Notes: generated from the letters alone by a model not told the origin. A stretch of DNA of 64,000 bases from an uncultured Oribacterium sp. (GCA_934270345.1 CAKQPT010000012.1:7605-71604); one strand, 5' to 3'. Shown: positions 15,595 through 24,427, numbered from the stretch's first letter. Translations and numbers: made by a program.

Positions 15595-16692
15595 TCAGAA
15601 ACATGCATCATCTACTAGTTCTTTATCGTGGCTCAGCACGAATGTGTCGAGAACCTTCTCGACAAGTTGTGGGCTATCGAGGTGCTTCATCAGACCGAGG
15701 TAGCTCATAATCACGCTGTTGCAATACTCAAAATCGAGATCACCGGAACAATAGTGCTCCATCACGAACCGGAGGTGCCGTTTCATCTGCAGTGATGTCT
15801 GCCGGCGAAGTTCTATTTTCTCCGGACAGATTTTTCGGCCGACGAACTCAACCTTCGCGCCGTTCGGTATGACGGCAGTCTTCTGGTTGAGCTGAAGACC
15901 GAGCTCTGTCTGCAGATAGTCGTCGATCGCGTCGATGGCCTCCCATGTTTCCGCTTTCGATTTGCACAGGATGATCATGTCATCCATGTTTCGAATGTAG
16001 AACGGAACACGGAGCTCACGTTTGATGAAATGGTCGAGCGGAGTCAGAACGACATTCGCGGTCATCTGAGAAATGAGGCTTCCGGCCTGCATTCCGATGC
16101 CGGCAACCATCTCGGCGTGCGTGATGTCTGTGCAATCGGCCGGCAGGCCAAACGGCCTCCCGTCGCATCGGATCGCAGTCTCGAGGAACCACATCATGGC
16201 CTCGTCATTGAGTGGCTTTTCCAGTTCTCTGAACTGGACTTCGTATGGTATACGGAAAAAGAATTTCAGAATGTCGAGCTTGCCGACGTACCAGTCGCCG
16301 TCGTTCGCGCAGATCTGCATCCAATGCTGCAGCTGGTTCACGGCTTTGACCGTGCCTTTTCCTGGCACCGAACCATACGAGTGCTCGTAGAATGATTTTG
16401 AATAGATTGGCCATAGCTGCAGATATGCAGCACAGTTCAGAACTCTATCAGCGAATGGCTGAGCGTGAATCAGCCGAAGCTTTGGAAAATACTCATAGAA
16501 CGGAGATGGAGGGCCGGGCTTGTACATCCTCCACAGAAGACGGTTCACATCATTTATGATGTTCTCCTCGAGGTTATCGGAATACAAAAGCACACCATCC
16601 TTATAGCGCTTGTTACGAGACGCCATAACGAAGCCGTCGTAGATATTTTCAAACGTCGCGAAACGTTCGAACACACCAGAGTGTTTTTCCAT
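15595..16692 (-). CDS. DGR reverse transcriptase
   Basis: Group-II-intron-like reverse transcriptase of a diversity-generating retroelement, 365 residues. Palm motifs: the first catalytic aspartate D140 in KLDILKFFFRIPY; the DGR-type substrate-pocket motif AGSLISQ (204-209, in place of the retroviral Q151 region); the second motif YIRNMDD (232-238). A thumb follows with no maturase or endonuclease domain. With Avd it copies the template-repeat RNA with errors at adenines, and the cDNA replaces the variable repeat. It lies immediately downstream of the template repeat on the same strand. The start has AGGGGGA upstream. Confidence 0.96.
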   Translation of the reverse strand: MEKHSGVFERFATFENIYDGFVMASRNKRYKDGVLLYSDNLEENIINDVNRLLWRMYKPGPPSPFYEYFPKLRLIHAQPFADRVLNCAAYLQLWPIYSKSFYEHSYGSVPGKGTVKAVNQLQHWMQICANDGDWYVGKLDILKFFFRIPYEVQFRELEKPLNDEAMMWFLETAIRCDGRPFGLPADCTDITHAEMVAGIGMQAGSLISQMTANVVLTPLDHFIKRELRVPFYIRNMDDMIILCKSKAETWEAIDAIDDYLQTELGLQLNQKTAVIPNGAKVEFVGRKICPEKIELRRQTSLQMKRHLRFVMEHYCSGDLDFEYCNSVIMSYLGLMKHLDSPQLVEKVLDTFVLSHDKELVDDACF

Positions 16693-16866
16693 ATTCCATT
16701 CCCCCTCAAAGCTGCTATCTCGCGAGTGCCATGCCGATCGGCTGGGACACTGGCTTACACAGATCTATTTGCCGTCCATACTTAGAACGAAGAGACAGAC
16801 CCCTTATCCATCCTCTGTACTGGAGGCACAGCCGTAACCATGCCACTTCTGACTATAAGGATAAGC

Positions 16867-16973
16867 GCGCGGAAACCGATGTTCACGTTCGAGTTCGAAC
16901 GAGGGTTGTTGCCGTTGAACGACGGGAGGCCGTTGTCGGCGTTCCTGTAGTTGCCACCACGGTAGAAAGAGCG
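16867..16973 (-). repeat. DGR template repeat (TR)
   Basis: 107 bp in the gap between avd and the reverse transcriptase gene, aligned without gaps to 17555-17661. Eleven differences; in the coding direction every one is at a template adenine. The TR is rich in AAC codons in the target frame, which maximises useful diversity while avoiding stop codons. Confidence 0.97.
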
Positions 16974-16980
16974 ATGCGGT

Positions 16981-17352
16981 CTATCCCCTATGCTGATGGG
17001 GCTGATCATTGACGGTCTTTATCCACCCACCTAACATCTTTCCAATTTCGACCACCTTGCCGCTCCATACCTCATAGGTATGGATGCTGATGAACTGCAG
17101 ATTATATGACATGCGGATGAACCGGCGGAGCTTGGCCACCGTGATATCCATCTCCTGCAGCGTGGTCTTTTTGGTGTACTTTTTCTCAGCGGCGATGCAG
17201 AGAGACAGGAGTGTGTACTCCATGTCTTTGATGTCGGCCACCAGAGAAAATCGTTCGGATTTTGGGAAATTCCTAAAGGCGATTAACGAATATTCGATTA
17301 GGTCACATATCTTTTGGTCTAGTAAAAGTGTGCTTTTGTCGTCATCGTTCAT
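16981..17352 (-). CDS. avd: DGR accessory variability determinant (Avd)
   Basis: A 123-residue helical protein matching Avd, the barrel-shaped pentamer of four-helix bundles that binds the reverse transcriptase and template RNA. The C-terminal 'VVEIGKMLGGWIKTVN' aligns well with the 'AEVGRILGSWIARVN' end of Bordetella phage Avd. Basic stretches (KKYTKKT, KLRRFIR) fit nucleic-acid binding. The stop codon lies 8 bases from the template repeat, the standard order being target, avd, TR, RT. Confidence 0.9.
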   Translation of the reverse strand: MNDDDKSTLLLDQKICDLIEYSLIAFRNFPKSERFSLVADIKDMEYTLLSLCIAAEKKYTKKTTLQEMDITVAKLRRFIRMSYNLQFISIHTYEVWSGKVVEIGKMLGGWIKTVNDQPHQHRG

Positions 17353-17526
17353 ACCCCTTTAAAACCCCCTCCGAGTGGCACGAGTTTACACCACAGAGAG
17401 AGGGTTTGGAGGAAAATGGAATAAAATTACGGATTTCGTAATTTTGATTTTTTAAAAAATCGCGTCTCCGCCTTACGGCGGAGAGATGGGGACCGCATCC
17501 CTATCGGGATGCTTCCAGTGAATCAG
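17353..17526 (-). other. intergenic region after the DGR target gene
   Basis: It holds two small hairpins downstream of the variable repeat. At 17495-17512 a 7-bp stem has a GATA loop on the coding strand. At 17466-17483 a CTCCGCC/GGCGGAG stem has a GTAA loop followed by a T6 run, so the second is probably a terminator. The rest is AT-rich sequence before avd. Confidence 0.7.
17495..17512 (-). promoter_or_regulatory. DGR target-site hairpin downstream of the variable repeat
   Basis: GCATCCC-GATA-GGGATGC, a perfect 7-bp stem with a GRNA-type tetraloop, 42 bases beyond the variable repeat end. Hairpins of this form downstream of the variable repeat are known to be needed for efficient retrohoming in the Bordetella phage DGR; the role here is by analogy. 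Confidence 0.65.
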
Positions 17527-18597
17527 TTACGCAGCAGGCAGTTTAACATAAGAGGCGCGGAAACCGACGTTCACGCCCGAGCCCGAACGAGGGTTGTGGC
17601 CGTAGAACGACGGGAGGCCGTAGCCGGCGTTCCAGCAGTTGCCACCACGGTAGAAAGAGCGCTCAGCCTGTGACGCATCCCAATATGTCCACTGACCCTG
17701 TGTGAAATCAGTCTTTGTATTCGGAAGCATTCCAATAGCCTTGAGGTAGAGCTTCGCAGCATCGGAGATATCTGTACTGCATGTGATATCACTGAATGAA
17801 CAGGACTTCTGTCCCTTCTCTCCTGTGATGGTTGTTGCGTACTGGAGCTTTTCGGAAACGCAATCCATCTTGATGGAGCCCGGCGTTGTTCCCTTGCCGT
17901 CCGGCTTGATGAACGAACCATCGGATGCCTTGATAGCCATCCACGCAGCTGATGTAGCCGACTGAGAAATCGTGCTGTTTGCGGCATTGTTGTAAACAAG
18001 AACCTGAAGCTCACCGAATACGGTTCTGATTGCGCCTACCCATTCCCATACATTGCCAACCAGATCGGCGATGCCGGACGGCGTTCCGTCATGGTAATAG
18101 GACAGCGGACCGGTACCGACCTTAATTCGTCTGATTTTACCGGACTCATAGTCAGCAGGGATGGCGGTGTACACGGACTCACTCGCATGTCTGCCCCAGT
18201 TATTATTTCCGAGTGGTGTGATGCCTCTGATGGCACACCATCTCATGATGGCTCCCCACTCTGGATTCGTCATGAGGTGCCAGCCGGCACCCTTATTCGC
18301 ACAATACTGGATCGCCTGATCGAAATTGACATACGATGTCTGCGTCACGCCCGGGAGCGAATAGGCACGATTGTCATGGACGATGTTCTGGTACTTACTG
18401 ATGAACACAGAATCGACAATCTGGTCGTTCACCTTGAAACACGGAAGCACATCGGTCGAGTAACCGAGACCAGCATCCTTGTAGGTGAACTTCGGCACCT
18501 CGACCATGATGGACGGGTAGCCCTTATCGTCATAAATCACGGTATTGTTCGGGCATACGCCCTTGATAGCTAACTCTACTAAATCAAAATTCGGCAT
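17527..18597 (-). CDS. DGR target protein, C-type-lectin/formylglycine-enzyme-like fold
   Basis: A 356-residue variable receptor-binding protein. Residues about 55-356 form an FGE-sulfatase/C-type lectin domain: 'GWHLMTNPEWGAIMRW', 'GIADLVGNVWEWV' (175-187) and the closing 'SFYRGG...NPRS...VGFRASY'. Residues 313-348 are encoded by the variable repeat, with altered codons at solvent-facing positions (template Asn codons now reading Tyr, His or Gly). It follows the tail-fibre genes, so it probably sits at the fibre tip and chooses the host receptor. The start has GAGGGGG upstream. Confidence 0.93.
   Translation of the reverse strand: MPNFDLVELAIKGVCPNNTVIYDDKGYPSIMVEVPKFTYKDAGLGYSTDVLPCFKVNDQIVDSVFISKYQNIVHDNRAYSLPGVTQTSYVNFDQAIQYCANKGAGWHLMTNPEWGAIMRWCAIRGITPLGNNNWGRHASESVYTAIPADYESGKIRRIKVGTGPLSYYHDGTPSGIADLVGNVWEWVGAIRTVFGELQVLVYNNAANSTISQSATSAAWMAIKASDGSFIKPDGKGTTPGSIKMDCVSEKLQYATTITGEKGQKSCSFSDITCSTDISDAAKLYLKAIGMLPNTKTDFTQGQWTYWDASQAERSFYRGGNCWNAGYGLPSFYGHNPRSGSGVNVGFRASYVKLPAA
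17555..17661 (-). repeat. DGR variable repeat (VR)
   Basis: The 3' part of the target gene, ending 25 bases before its stop codon. It matches the template at 96 of 107 positions; the 11 mismatches fall in nine codons. The invariant CGGTTTCCGCGC at its 3' edge is the candidate initiation-of-mutagenic-homing segment. Confidence 0.97.
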
Positions 18598-18610
18598 TAT
18601 TTACCCCCTC

Positions 18611-18961
18611 TCAGCACACGGCCCACAGGGTCAGTGTGACCCTGCTCATATCGAACGGAACGGCCTTCCTGACGGTCGTGGGGCCTTCCATACCGGTTTC
18701 CGCTTCACCGTCGACGCTGGTCGCTTCGACTTCCTCCTCCGTGTAGCTTCTCCCGGGAATGTCGATCTCAGCGACATAGCTTCTTCCGGCAGCAGCTCCG
18801 ATAACGAGGTTCTGGTCCTCGTCGTAGCAGACATCGATGTGCACAGGGAAATCTTCCTCGCGCTTCTCGAGGTTGATGGTCAGATCGTCATCGAATGTGA
18901 CCTTGTTCTTTCTGGTTTCATACGGGATTTTCGTTCCCTCGTTCTTTTCTACGATGATCAT
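18611..18961 (-). CDS. small phage tail-associated protein, unknown
   Basis: 116 residues from the ATG with AAGGAGG ahead. It is strongly acidic, beta-rich and Thr/Val-rich, with no recognised domain. It lies between the tail-collar fibre gene and the DGR target gene, whose start is 14 bases from its stop. A linker, chaperone or fibre-assembly role is possible from position, not from sequence. Confidence 0.65.
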   Translation of the reverse strand: MIIVEKNEGTKIPYETRKNKVTFDDDLTINLEKREEDFPVHIDVCYDEDQNLVIGAAAGRSYVAEIDIPGRSYTEEEVEATSVDGEAETGMEGPTTVRKAVPFDMSRVTLTLWAVC

Positions 18962-18971
18962 GCTTTCCTCC

Positions 18972-19835
18972 TTATGACCAATAACCACCAGTTACCATGT
19001 ACTCGACAGTGACGGAAGCGGCGCTTCCTGTGAATGCGAGCTTGAATCCGTTCACCAGCCGGTCACTCACTACGACCTCGCCGATGTTTCCGGTCGTAGA
19101 CTTTGCAGAGAGAATCGTGACAACATAGTCCTTCGATGCTCTCGCGGCCTTGAGACTCACAGATTTCAGCGAGTTATTGAACGGCTTGAAATCCGAATTC
19201 GTGAGCGTCACCGTGCCCTTCTCCATGAGCTTTAATCCGGCGATGTTCTTTGTGAATGTGGCGTCGGATGCCTCCCTTGTCCACTTCTCCTGTCGGATCG
19301 CATTCATGAGGAGTGCACTCGTTGTCGAGTAATCGGTTCTCAGAGCGTCCACGGTATCGTCGAGCGTTCCCTGGTTCACGAGCGCTGCATTCGGATTCGA
19401 TACAGTGACGGTCGATGCGTTACCGACAGTCACGTAGCATGGGTAGGTGAGACTCGACGGCGTGAGCGAGTTCATTGCAGCGAACCAGTCTGCTGTCGTC
19501 GCGATGAAAATCACATACAGAACCTCGTTCTTTCCGTCCGTAGCCCACACGCCAATCTCGCGAACGAAATATCCGGTGTCCTTGTTATTCGCATTTGAGG
19601 CGACCAGCGTGATTTTCGAGGTCGCATTATTCACGAATTCAGCCTTGGCCACAGGGAACTCAGCCCGTGGCTTTTTCAGTGCGATCGAGGCCATCTGAGC
19701 CTCCATGGAGGCGTTATCCCACGTGCCATCACCGAGCTGGAATCTCGTGAATGTGATCTTGCACGTTCCTGCCTGTGCTCTGGCTAACAGGTCGAGACCT
19801 TTATTGGTGATGACACCCTGTTTGAATTCAGCCAT
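18972..19835 (-). CDS. tail-collar fibre protein
   Basis: 287 residues starting with 'FKQGVITNKGLDLLARAQAG', the N-terminal signature of the phage tail-collar fibre family (DUF3751), which attaches fibres to the baseplate of P2-like phages. The N-terminal ~150 residues have the family pattern ('YFVREIGVWATDGKNEVLYVIF'). The C-terminal part is a short beta-rich region. Its reading direction and place match P2 gene H. AAGGAGG precedes the ATG. Confidence 0.85.
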   Translation of the reverse strand: MAEFKQGVITNKGLDLLARAQAGTCKITFTRFQLGDGTWDNASMEAQMASIALKKPRAEFPVAKAEFVNNATSKITLVASNANNKDTGYFVREIGVWATDGKNEVLYVIFIATTADWFAAMNSLTPSSLTYPCYVTVGNASTVTVSNPNAALVNQGTLDDTVDALRTDYSTTSALLMNAIRQEKWTREASDATFTKNIAGLKLMEKGTVTLTNSDFKPFNNSLKSVSLKAARASKDYVVTILSAKSTTGNIGEVVVSDRLVNGFKLAFTGSAASVTVEYMVTGGYWS

Positions 19836-19856
19836 TTTTCCTCCTTTTTGGTAATA

Positions 19857-19882
19857 AAAAAAGCATCCTCACGGGTGCTCAG
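19857..19882 (-). terminator. hairpin with T-run between fibre genes
   Basis: Minus strand AGCACC-CGTGA-GG(A)TGCT followed by T6. It is imperfect by one bulged base and may attenuate transcription between the fibre genes. Confidence 0.5.
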
Positions 19883-21084
19883 TAAACAATGACGGCCTGA
19901 ATCGACGACTGCGTGCCATATCCTCCGTAGCTTGTTTCTACTTCAATCAAATCGCCTGCATTCGCATAGAAGCTCTGGTTGAACATGGTTCCGCGGTAGG
20001 TATAATCTCCGTATCCATGCGCGTACCCCTGCGTTCTCATGTTTCTATCGTCAACGCACACTCCGTTTTTAAAAATCGCGCAGATGAATGAACCATAGGT
20101 TCCAACAGTCGCACCACCGTAAAACACGCGGCCCGCGCGTGGCATGCGGAAGCTCTTGCGTCCATCCGAATTGCTGTCGTTTCGTGAACGTGCACTGTGC
20201 GACGCAATGCAGACAACACTCGAATAGCCGCCGTTGCCGGAAACGCCGGCGATGCTCTGACCGTTCACGATACGTGATGCGACGATGCCGAGGTAGCTCC
20301 TCACGGTGTTTTTAGAGAGCCGTACTTCCGGTGCCCATGACTCATTCGATTTATCCTCGTGATACCAGCCGTTTGGCATGTTGTTGAACGCATAGTAGTC
20401 GCCAGCCTCGCCGATGCCTCCGGCGTACTGGTACGGACCACAATCGGTGATAGCTCCGTCAATCTTGTTGCCGTTCGCATAGGCCGAATAGCCTTTCACG
20501 ATATGACCGGCGTCGGCGTTGCCTTTCGTCTGCGATGCCAGATCTGCAGCCGTGATTTTTCCAGAGCCATAGAAACCCTCTTTGATGGTGTATGACTCGC
20601 CGGCCTGCAGAGTCTTCACGATCTGTCCTGCATCGTAGGCATCACCAACGACACGACCGTCAGCTCCGTAGCCGATGAGGCCAGGGCGGATATCACCGGA
20701 CTGAATGTTGCCATCTGATGCATACGTACCAGCGACACCACCGACCGTCTGACCGGACGCGATCACATCCGGCGTGATACCGAGATTCAGCGGATAGCAT
20801 CCGACAAATGCTTTTCCATTCCCTGGATATTTTCCCTTTGGTGGCGACAGCGCAATTCTGACAGCGCCCGTCTCATCAGCTTCTACACGAACGACATCTG
20901 CATCGTGCACAGGAGCTCCAGACGCCAGCGCCAGGCTTCCGGTTTCTCTATTCGGCAGAGTTCCCTTTTGCTCGTCCTCAGTTCCGTTTCCGATGAACGT
21001 GAGGCCTTCCGGGACATCTGCTGCCGTAGCGGTCAGATTGTCATAATCGACAGAACCGCCGCCACCCATCATTTTCAGTCTCAT
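19879..21084 (-). CDS. phage tail fibre/appendage protein, repeat-rich
   Basis: 401 residues, Gly/Ala/Tyr-rich, with irregular repeats built on 'AGxIVKxLxAGESY', 'DAGHIVKGYSAYANG' and 'GxxVGG(V)AGTY'-like blocks in residues 110-215. This pattern is typical of structural phage tail appendages. The C-terminal third is beta-rich with many Ser/Gly/Tyr. GGAGGT lies before the ATG, and its start overlaps the upstream fibre gene by 4 bases. Function is assigned from position and composition only. Confidence 0.7.
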   Translation of the reverse strand: MRLKMMGGGGSVDYDNLTATAADVPEGLTFIGNGTEDEQKGTLPNRETGSLALASGAPVHDADVVRVEADETGAVRIALSPPKGKYPGNGKAFVGCYPLNLGITPDVIASGQTVGGVAGTYASDGNIQSGDIRPGLIGYGADGRVVGDAYDAGQIVKTLQAGESYTIKEGFYGSGKITAADLASQTKGNADAGHIVKGYSAYANGNKIDGAITDCGPYQYAGGIGEAGDYYAFNNMPNGWYHEDKSNESWAPEVRLSKNTVRSYLGIVASRIVNGQSIAGVSGNGGYSSVVCIASHSARSRNDSNSDGRKSFRMPRAGRVFYGGATVGTYGSFICAIFKNGVCVDDRNMRTQGYAHGYGDYTYRGTMFNQSFYANAGDLIEVETSYGGYGTQSSIQAVIVY

Positions 21085-22217
21085 GTCGTGACCTCCTTGA
21101 TTCCCTGAATCTCGATTCCGAAATCAACCTTCGGGCACTTTTTATAGCAGGTCAGAATGACCTTCCCATTTGCGGAATCAGTGATGCCCTTACTGAAATA
21201 AAGGCCGATGGCCTCCATCTCTTTCAGTACGGCAGAAGCTCCGGTCGACAGCACGTATGGGAACACGGTTCCGTCGAAATCGGCGGTCATGCCTGTGATG
21301 GCGATTTCATTCGTGTAGATGTCGATATCCCCGTCCTTCGTGGCCTTCCAGCCACCGACAGGGATTCGGACGATGATGTCATCGAACTTCCCCTCGAGGG
21401 TGGCCACACGTGCCATGAGGGATGTAATGTTTTTCGAGTTCTCCGTAATCTGCTTCTGCAGGGTGGCGGATGCTTCCGAGCCGATCGGCAGCTTGAAATA
21501 CCCGTTCTTACCGGTCGAGAGGAGCTTCCAGATGTAGAACTCGGATGACTCTGAATCGATGTACAGGGCATCCGACCGGCCCTCTACAGGGAACTCGGCA
21601 AACGGCTTTGTGATTGTGTTCGACGGCATCCATGAATAGTCATAGTTTCCGTCACCGGACTTCACGAGCATCTCGCCGGCAGTGCCACCGACGAGGTTTT
21701 TATTGAGTGCTGTCACGAGGATTCGGAGTGCCTGGAAATCTGTTGCACTGGCCACAGCTCCGGATGTCTCGACGACCGTTTTCTCGGCGTTCGTCACCTC
21801 GATATACACTCGCTCTGTGATGGACGAGAGTCCGCCTGTACTACTGTCGGCCGGAATGTAGGTCGTTCCTGCAGATGATACGATGAGGGAGTAGAGAATC
21901 TCGCCTTCGTCGGGGTCTTCTGCATAGATACCGAGCTCGTTCAGAAGGTAGGTCTCCGGGAGATCGTGGTTGTGGATAACCACTGTAATGACAGCTACAC
22001 CGTCATTGCCAGGGATTGTAGACAGATCGGAGATTCCGAACTCCTGCTTCGGCTCGAGGAGAGCGGTCTGCTTCTCAAGTGTGGAAACACTCGTATCCGT
22101 ATGGAGGCCGGAGCCGGTCCGTGCTTTTGTGATATGGATTCCGGCTCCCGTAGCCTCGCTTTTGGCAATCAGAGCCTGCCCTTTTTTGGTGAGCACACCA
22201 TTTGAAAATAATGCCAT
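21081..22217 (-). CDS. tail fibre protein with collar-type N-terminus
   Basis: 378 residues. The opening 'MALFSNGVLTKKGQALIAK' is the tail-collar fibre signature, shared with the 287-residue paralogue downstream. 'YLLNELGIYAEDPDEGEILYSLI' continues the domain. A coiled segment follows ('SEASATLQKQITENSKNITSLMARVATLEGKFDDI', residues ~255-290), suited to fibre trimerisation, then a beta-rich tip. It overlaps gpI upstream by one base and the next fibre gene by 4 bases, so the fibre genes are coupled. Confidence 0.85.
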   Translation of the reverse strand: MALFSNGVLTKKGQALIAKSEATGAGIHITKARTGSGLHTDTSVSTLEKQTALLEPKQEFGISDLSTIPGNDGVAVITVVIHNHDLPETYLLNELGIYAEDPDEGEILYSLIVSSAGTTYIPADSSTGGLSSITERVYIEVTNAEKTVVETSGAVASATDFQALRILVTALNKNLVGGTAGEMLVKSGDGNYDYSWMPSNTITKPFAEFPVEGRSDALYIDSESSEFYIWKLLSTGKNGYFKLPIGSEASATLQKQITENSKNITSLMARVATLEGKFDDIIVRIPVGGWKATKDGDIDIYTNEIAITGMTADFDGTVFPYVLSTGASAVLKEMEAIGLYFSKGITDSANGKVILTCYKKCPKVDFGIEIQGIKEVTT

Positions 22218-22969
22218 TATGCCTCCAATCTATAGGTTGCCGCGTTTGCGATGATCGCTGCATACTGGTAGTCGGCGGAGAGGTCCTTGGAAACATCCCG
22301 TCCGAAGTTCGCCTCCAGCTTTCCGATACCCTCGCCGATACATGCCATGACCACATGATTCTCGATGTAGGTTTCCTGCTCACGGGTGTAGTCCATGCCC
22401 ATCATCTGAGACGATGCGGACGCGATGACTGCACCAACATTCACATCCGCATATACCGGACGGTGGGCCTCGATGACATCGAGGTGAGAACGAAGATTCT
22501 TTACGTTCTCAATAAGTCGTGAGAAAAGCGTGATGGACTCATCCGTCATCGTGTAGTTTGAGCCTTCCTGCAGGATGATTTTGAAGTGGTACGGCTCGCC
22601 GCCATAGTCAAACCACTCCTGCACGATGCCTTCCTTGAATGCTGCAGATACGAGGTCGTTCACGGCTCCAACTGTTCCGAGATGCCGATGAACATTGAAG
22701 TTCGATTTGATCATGGCCCGTTTCTGCTCGAGCGAGTAGTTGTAGTCGTACCATGTGACATCGAAGTCTTTTGCCAGGATGTCGCAGAGTTCCTCGGATG
22801 CATTGTCGATATTCGGATAGATGGATATCGAGTCGATAGCCTTGTCATTCTCCACGAGAATCCCGGCGACCGATTCTGCGATGGCCTTCATATCCGGGTC
22901 GTTTGCGAGGACAGGCGGCAGGATACTGAGCAGGTTCGCGACATTTAATCCATGAGCGTCATTATTCAT
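22217..22969 (-). CDS. tail protein I (baseplate gpI)
   Basis: A 250-residue P2 gpI-family baseplate wedge component. It is recognised by the N-terminal 'NVANLLSILPPVLANDPDMKAIAESVA', the central 'ILAKDFDVTWYDYNYSLEQKRAMIKSNFNVHRHLGTVGAV' and the tryptophan-rich 'WFDYGGEPYHFKI' pattern. The ATG at 22969 has GAGG just upstream and overlaps the end of gpJ by 8 bases; a TTG at 22990 is the alternative. Its place between gpJ and the fibres is the canonical P2 order. Confidence 0.9.
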   Translation of the reverse strand: MNNDAHGLNVANLLSILPPVLANDPDMKAIAESVAGILVENDKAIDSISIYPNIDNASEELCDILAKDFDVTWYDYNYSLEQKRAMIKSNFNVHRHLGTVGAVNDLVSAAFKEGIVQEWFDYGGEPYHFKIILQEGSNYTMTDESITLFSRLIENVKNLRSHLDVIEAHRPVYADVNVGAVIASASSQMMGMDYTREQETYIENHVVMACIGEGIGKLEANFGRDVSKDLSADYQYAAIIANAATYRLEA

Positions 22970-24104
22970 CCTCGTAACCTCCACTAACAATCGTCACGGT
23001 GCCTTTCTTCGCCACCTCCGGTACGGAGTGATCTTCCGTCAATCCATTGTCGACCACGGTGAATACCGGCTCCGTCACCTCGAGTCGCTTGATACCGCAT
23101 GCGAGGACGAGGTCACGCAGCTTGTCTGGATTGATGTCTCGGCCGAACTTTGCACACTGCCATGCGATATACTCGTCGACAGCCGCCTGCACATCCTTCT
23201 CCATCTGAGAAGCCGATTTGCCGGAGTCAGACGGAATGACGTACTTGAAATTCACATTGAATGTCACCGTGTGGCCATCATCTGCAGAAACATGGTCGGT
23301 GAGCGGTCTCGTGTAATCCTCATTACAAACAGCAAGGACGGCCTTCTTCACTTCCTCAGAAGCGAATGAGCCGTCCTTCATCAGTATGTAGATTTTCACG
23401 TAGCCAGGGTCCGGAGACTTGGCCACCACATCGCCGATCAGCGTCGACACGGTCTTCGCGAAATAGACATAGCCTCCGCGAGCGCCGGCATCTGACCATG
23501 AGTTGATGGACTCCTTCATCAGTGCGTAGTAGTCATCGTCGCTCGGTGCATCTGTGCCTCCATCAGACTCTGTGAGATTCTCACACGAGTAGTAGTACGA
23601 GAACACATCAACGAGGTTGTTGATCTGTCCGGTTACGTACCCGTTTGTCTGAGATCCGGCCGTCTGGCAGGTACATTCGACATCTGCGGAGGTGTTACCG
23701 GCTACGATGTAGACATCCTTATCGGTCGCCCAGTACAGGGTCTGTGATGCATCCGTGACACGGCTTCCCTTCGGAATGAGCACATCAAACGTGAGTGCCT
23801 GCTGGATCCGAAAGCGCACCGTCGTTGTCGACGGCTCTGCATCCGGCCTTTTGAAATTGAAAATCGTATCACCGATCTCGTTCAGATCGTCGCCCTCTGC
23901 CCGTGATGGCAGATTCGAGTTTCCGGCTTTATTCGTGTGAGATCGTTCGTATAGCAGAACACTAGCCACCCACTGAATGAACAGCTTCTCCGGGCTCGAC
24001 GGCATCACGGTAACGCCTACGATTTTTTCATACGCCGAAACCAATGTGGCGATGAGCGCGTCTGCATCCATCGACACGAATTCATGCTGCGTGTTTCTAC
24101 TCAT
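22962..24104 (-). CDS. baseplate protein J
   Basis: 380-residue baseplate wedge protein of the P2 gpJ/Mu gp47 family. The central 'GSRVTDASQTLYWATDKDVYIVAG' strand pattern, the 'GAxGGYVYFAKTVSTLIGDVVAKSPDPGYVKIYIL' block and the C-terminal 'DEYIAWQCAKFGRDINPDKLRDLVLACGI' are typical. GAGG precedes the ATG at 24104; an in-frame GTG at 24110 is possible. It overlaps the gp25-like gene by about 8 bases. Confidence 0.92.
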   Translation of the reverse strand: MSRNTQHEFVSMDADALIATLVSAYEKIVGVTVMPSSPEKLFIQWVASVLLYERSHTNKAGNSNLPSRAEGDDLNEIGDTIFNFKRPDAEPSTTTVRFRIQQALTFDVLIPKGSRVTDASQTLYWATDKDVYIVAGNTSADVECTCQTAGSQTNGYVTGQINNLVDVFSYYYSCENLTESDGGTDAPSDDDYYALMKESINSWSDAGARGGYVYFAKTVSTLIGDVVAKSPDPGYVKIYILMKDGSFASEEVKKAVLAVCNEDYTRPLTDHVSADDGHTVTFNVNFKYVIPSDSGKSASQMEKDVQAAVDEYIAWQCAKFGRDINPDKLRDLVLACGIKRLEVTEPVFTVVDNGLTEDHSVPEVAKKGTVTIVSGGYEDE

Positions 24105-24420
24105 CCTCACTCACCTCCACCTCAACTGTGATTCCGAGCACATCCGGTTTTTCCGGTTGTGCGAAAAAGTCTACGTTCAGAAGCTCAGCGCGAGGCTCGT
24201 ACTTCTCGATCTGGTCTGAGATGCACTCGACCAGCAGAGACTCGACCTCGTTTATCGGCTTATGCAGGAGCGTCGGGTCGATACCGTAATCACGGTATAA
24301 AGGGACATCTCCCTGCCACGTAGACAAAAGACATCGTATGTTCTGCAGAACAGAATCAACATACGATGTCTCATTCAAAAAAATTTTAGATGTGTCTGCT
24401 GTTGAAACTGTGTAAACCAT
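24097..24420 (-). CDS. baseplate gpW / gp25-like protein
   Basis: 107 residues of the GPW/gp25 family (lysozyme-like baseplate wedge). 'NIRCLLSTWQGDVPLYRDYGID' and the 'ISDQIEKYEPRAELLNVDF' core fit. In contractile-tail phages it nucleates sheath assembly on the baseplate. It lies directly before gpJ, as in P2. Confidence 0.9.
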   Translation of the reverse strand: MVYTVSTADTSKIFLNETSYVDSVLQNIRCLLSTWQGDVPLYRDYGIDPTLLHKPINEVESLLVECISDQIEKYEPRAELLNVDFFAQPEKPDVLGITVEVEVSEDE

Positions 24421-24427
24421 AGTCCTC

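Noticed and set aside
16782..17009. 75-codon open frame over the template repeat that looks like a second copy of the lectin tail
   Set aside because: It is the DGR template repeat, non-coding in known systems; the frame is open only because the template matches the target gene's reading frame.
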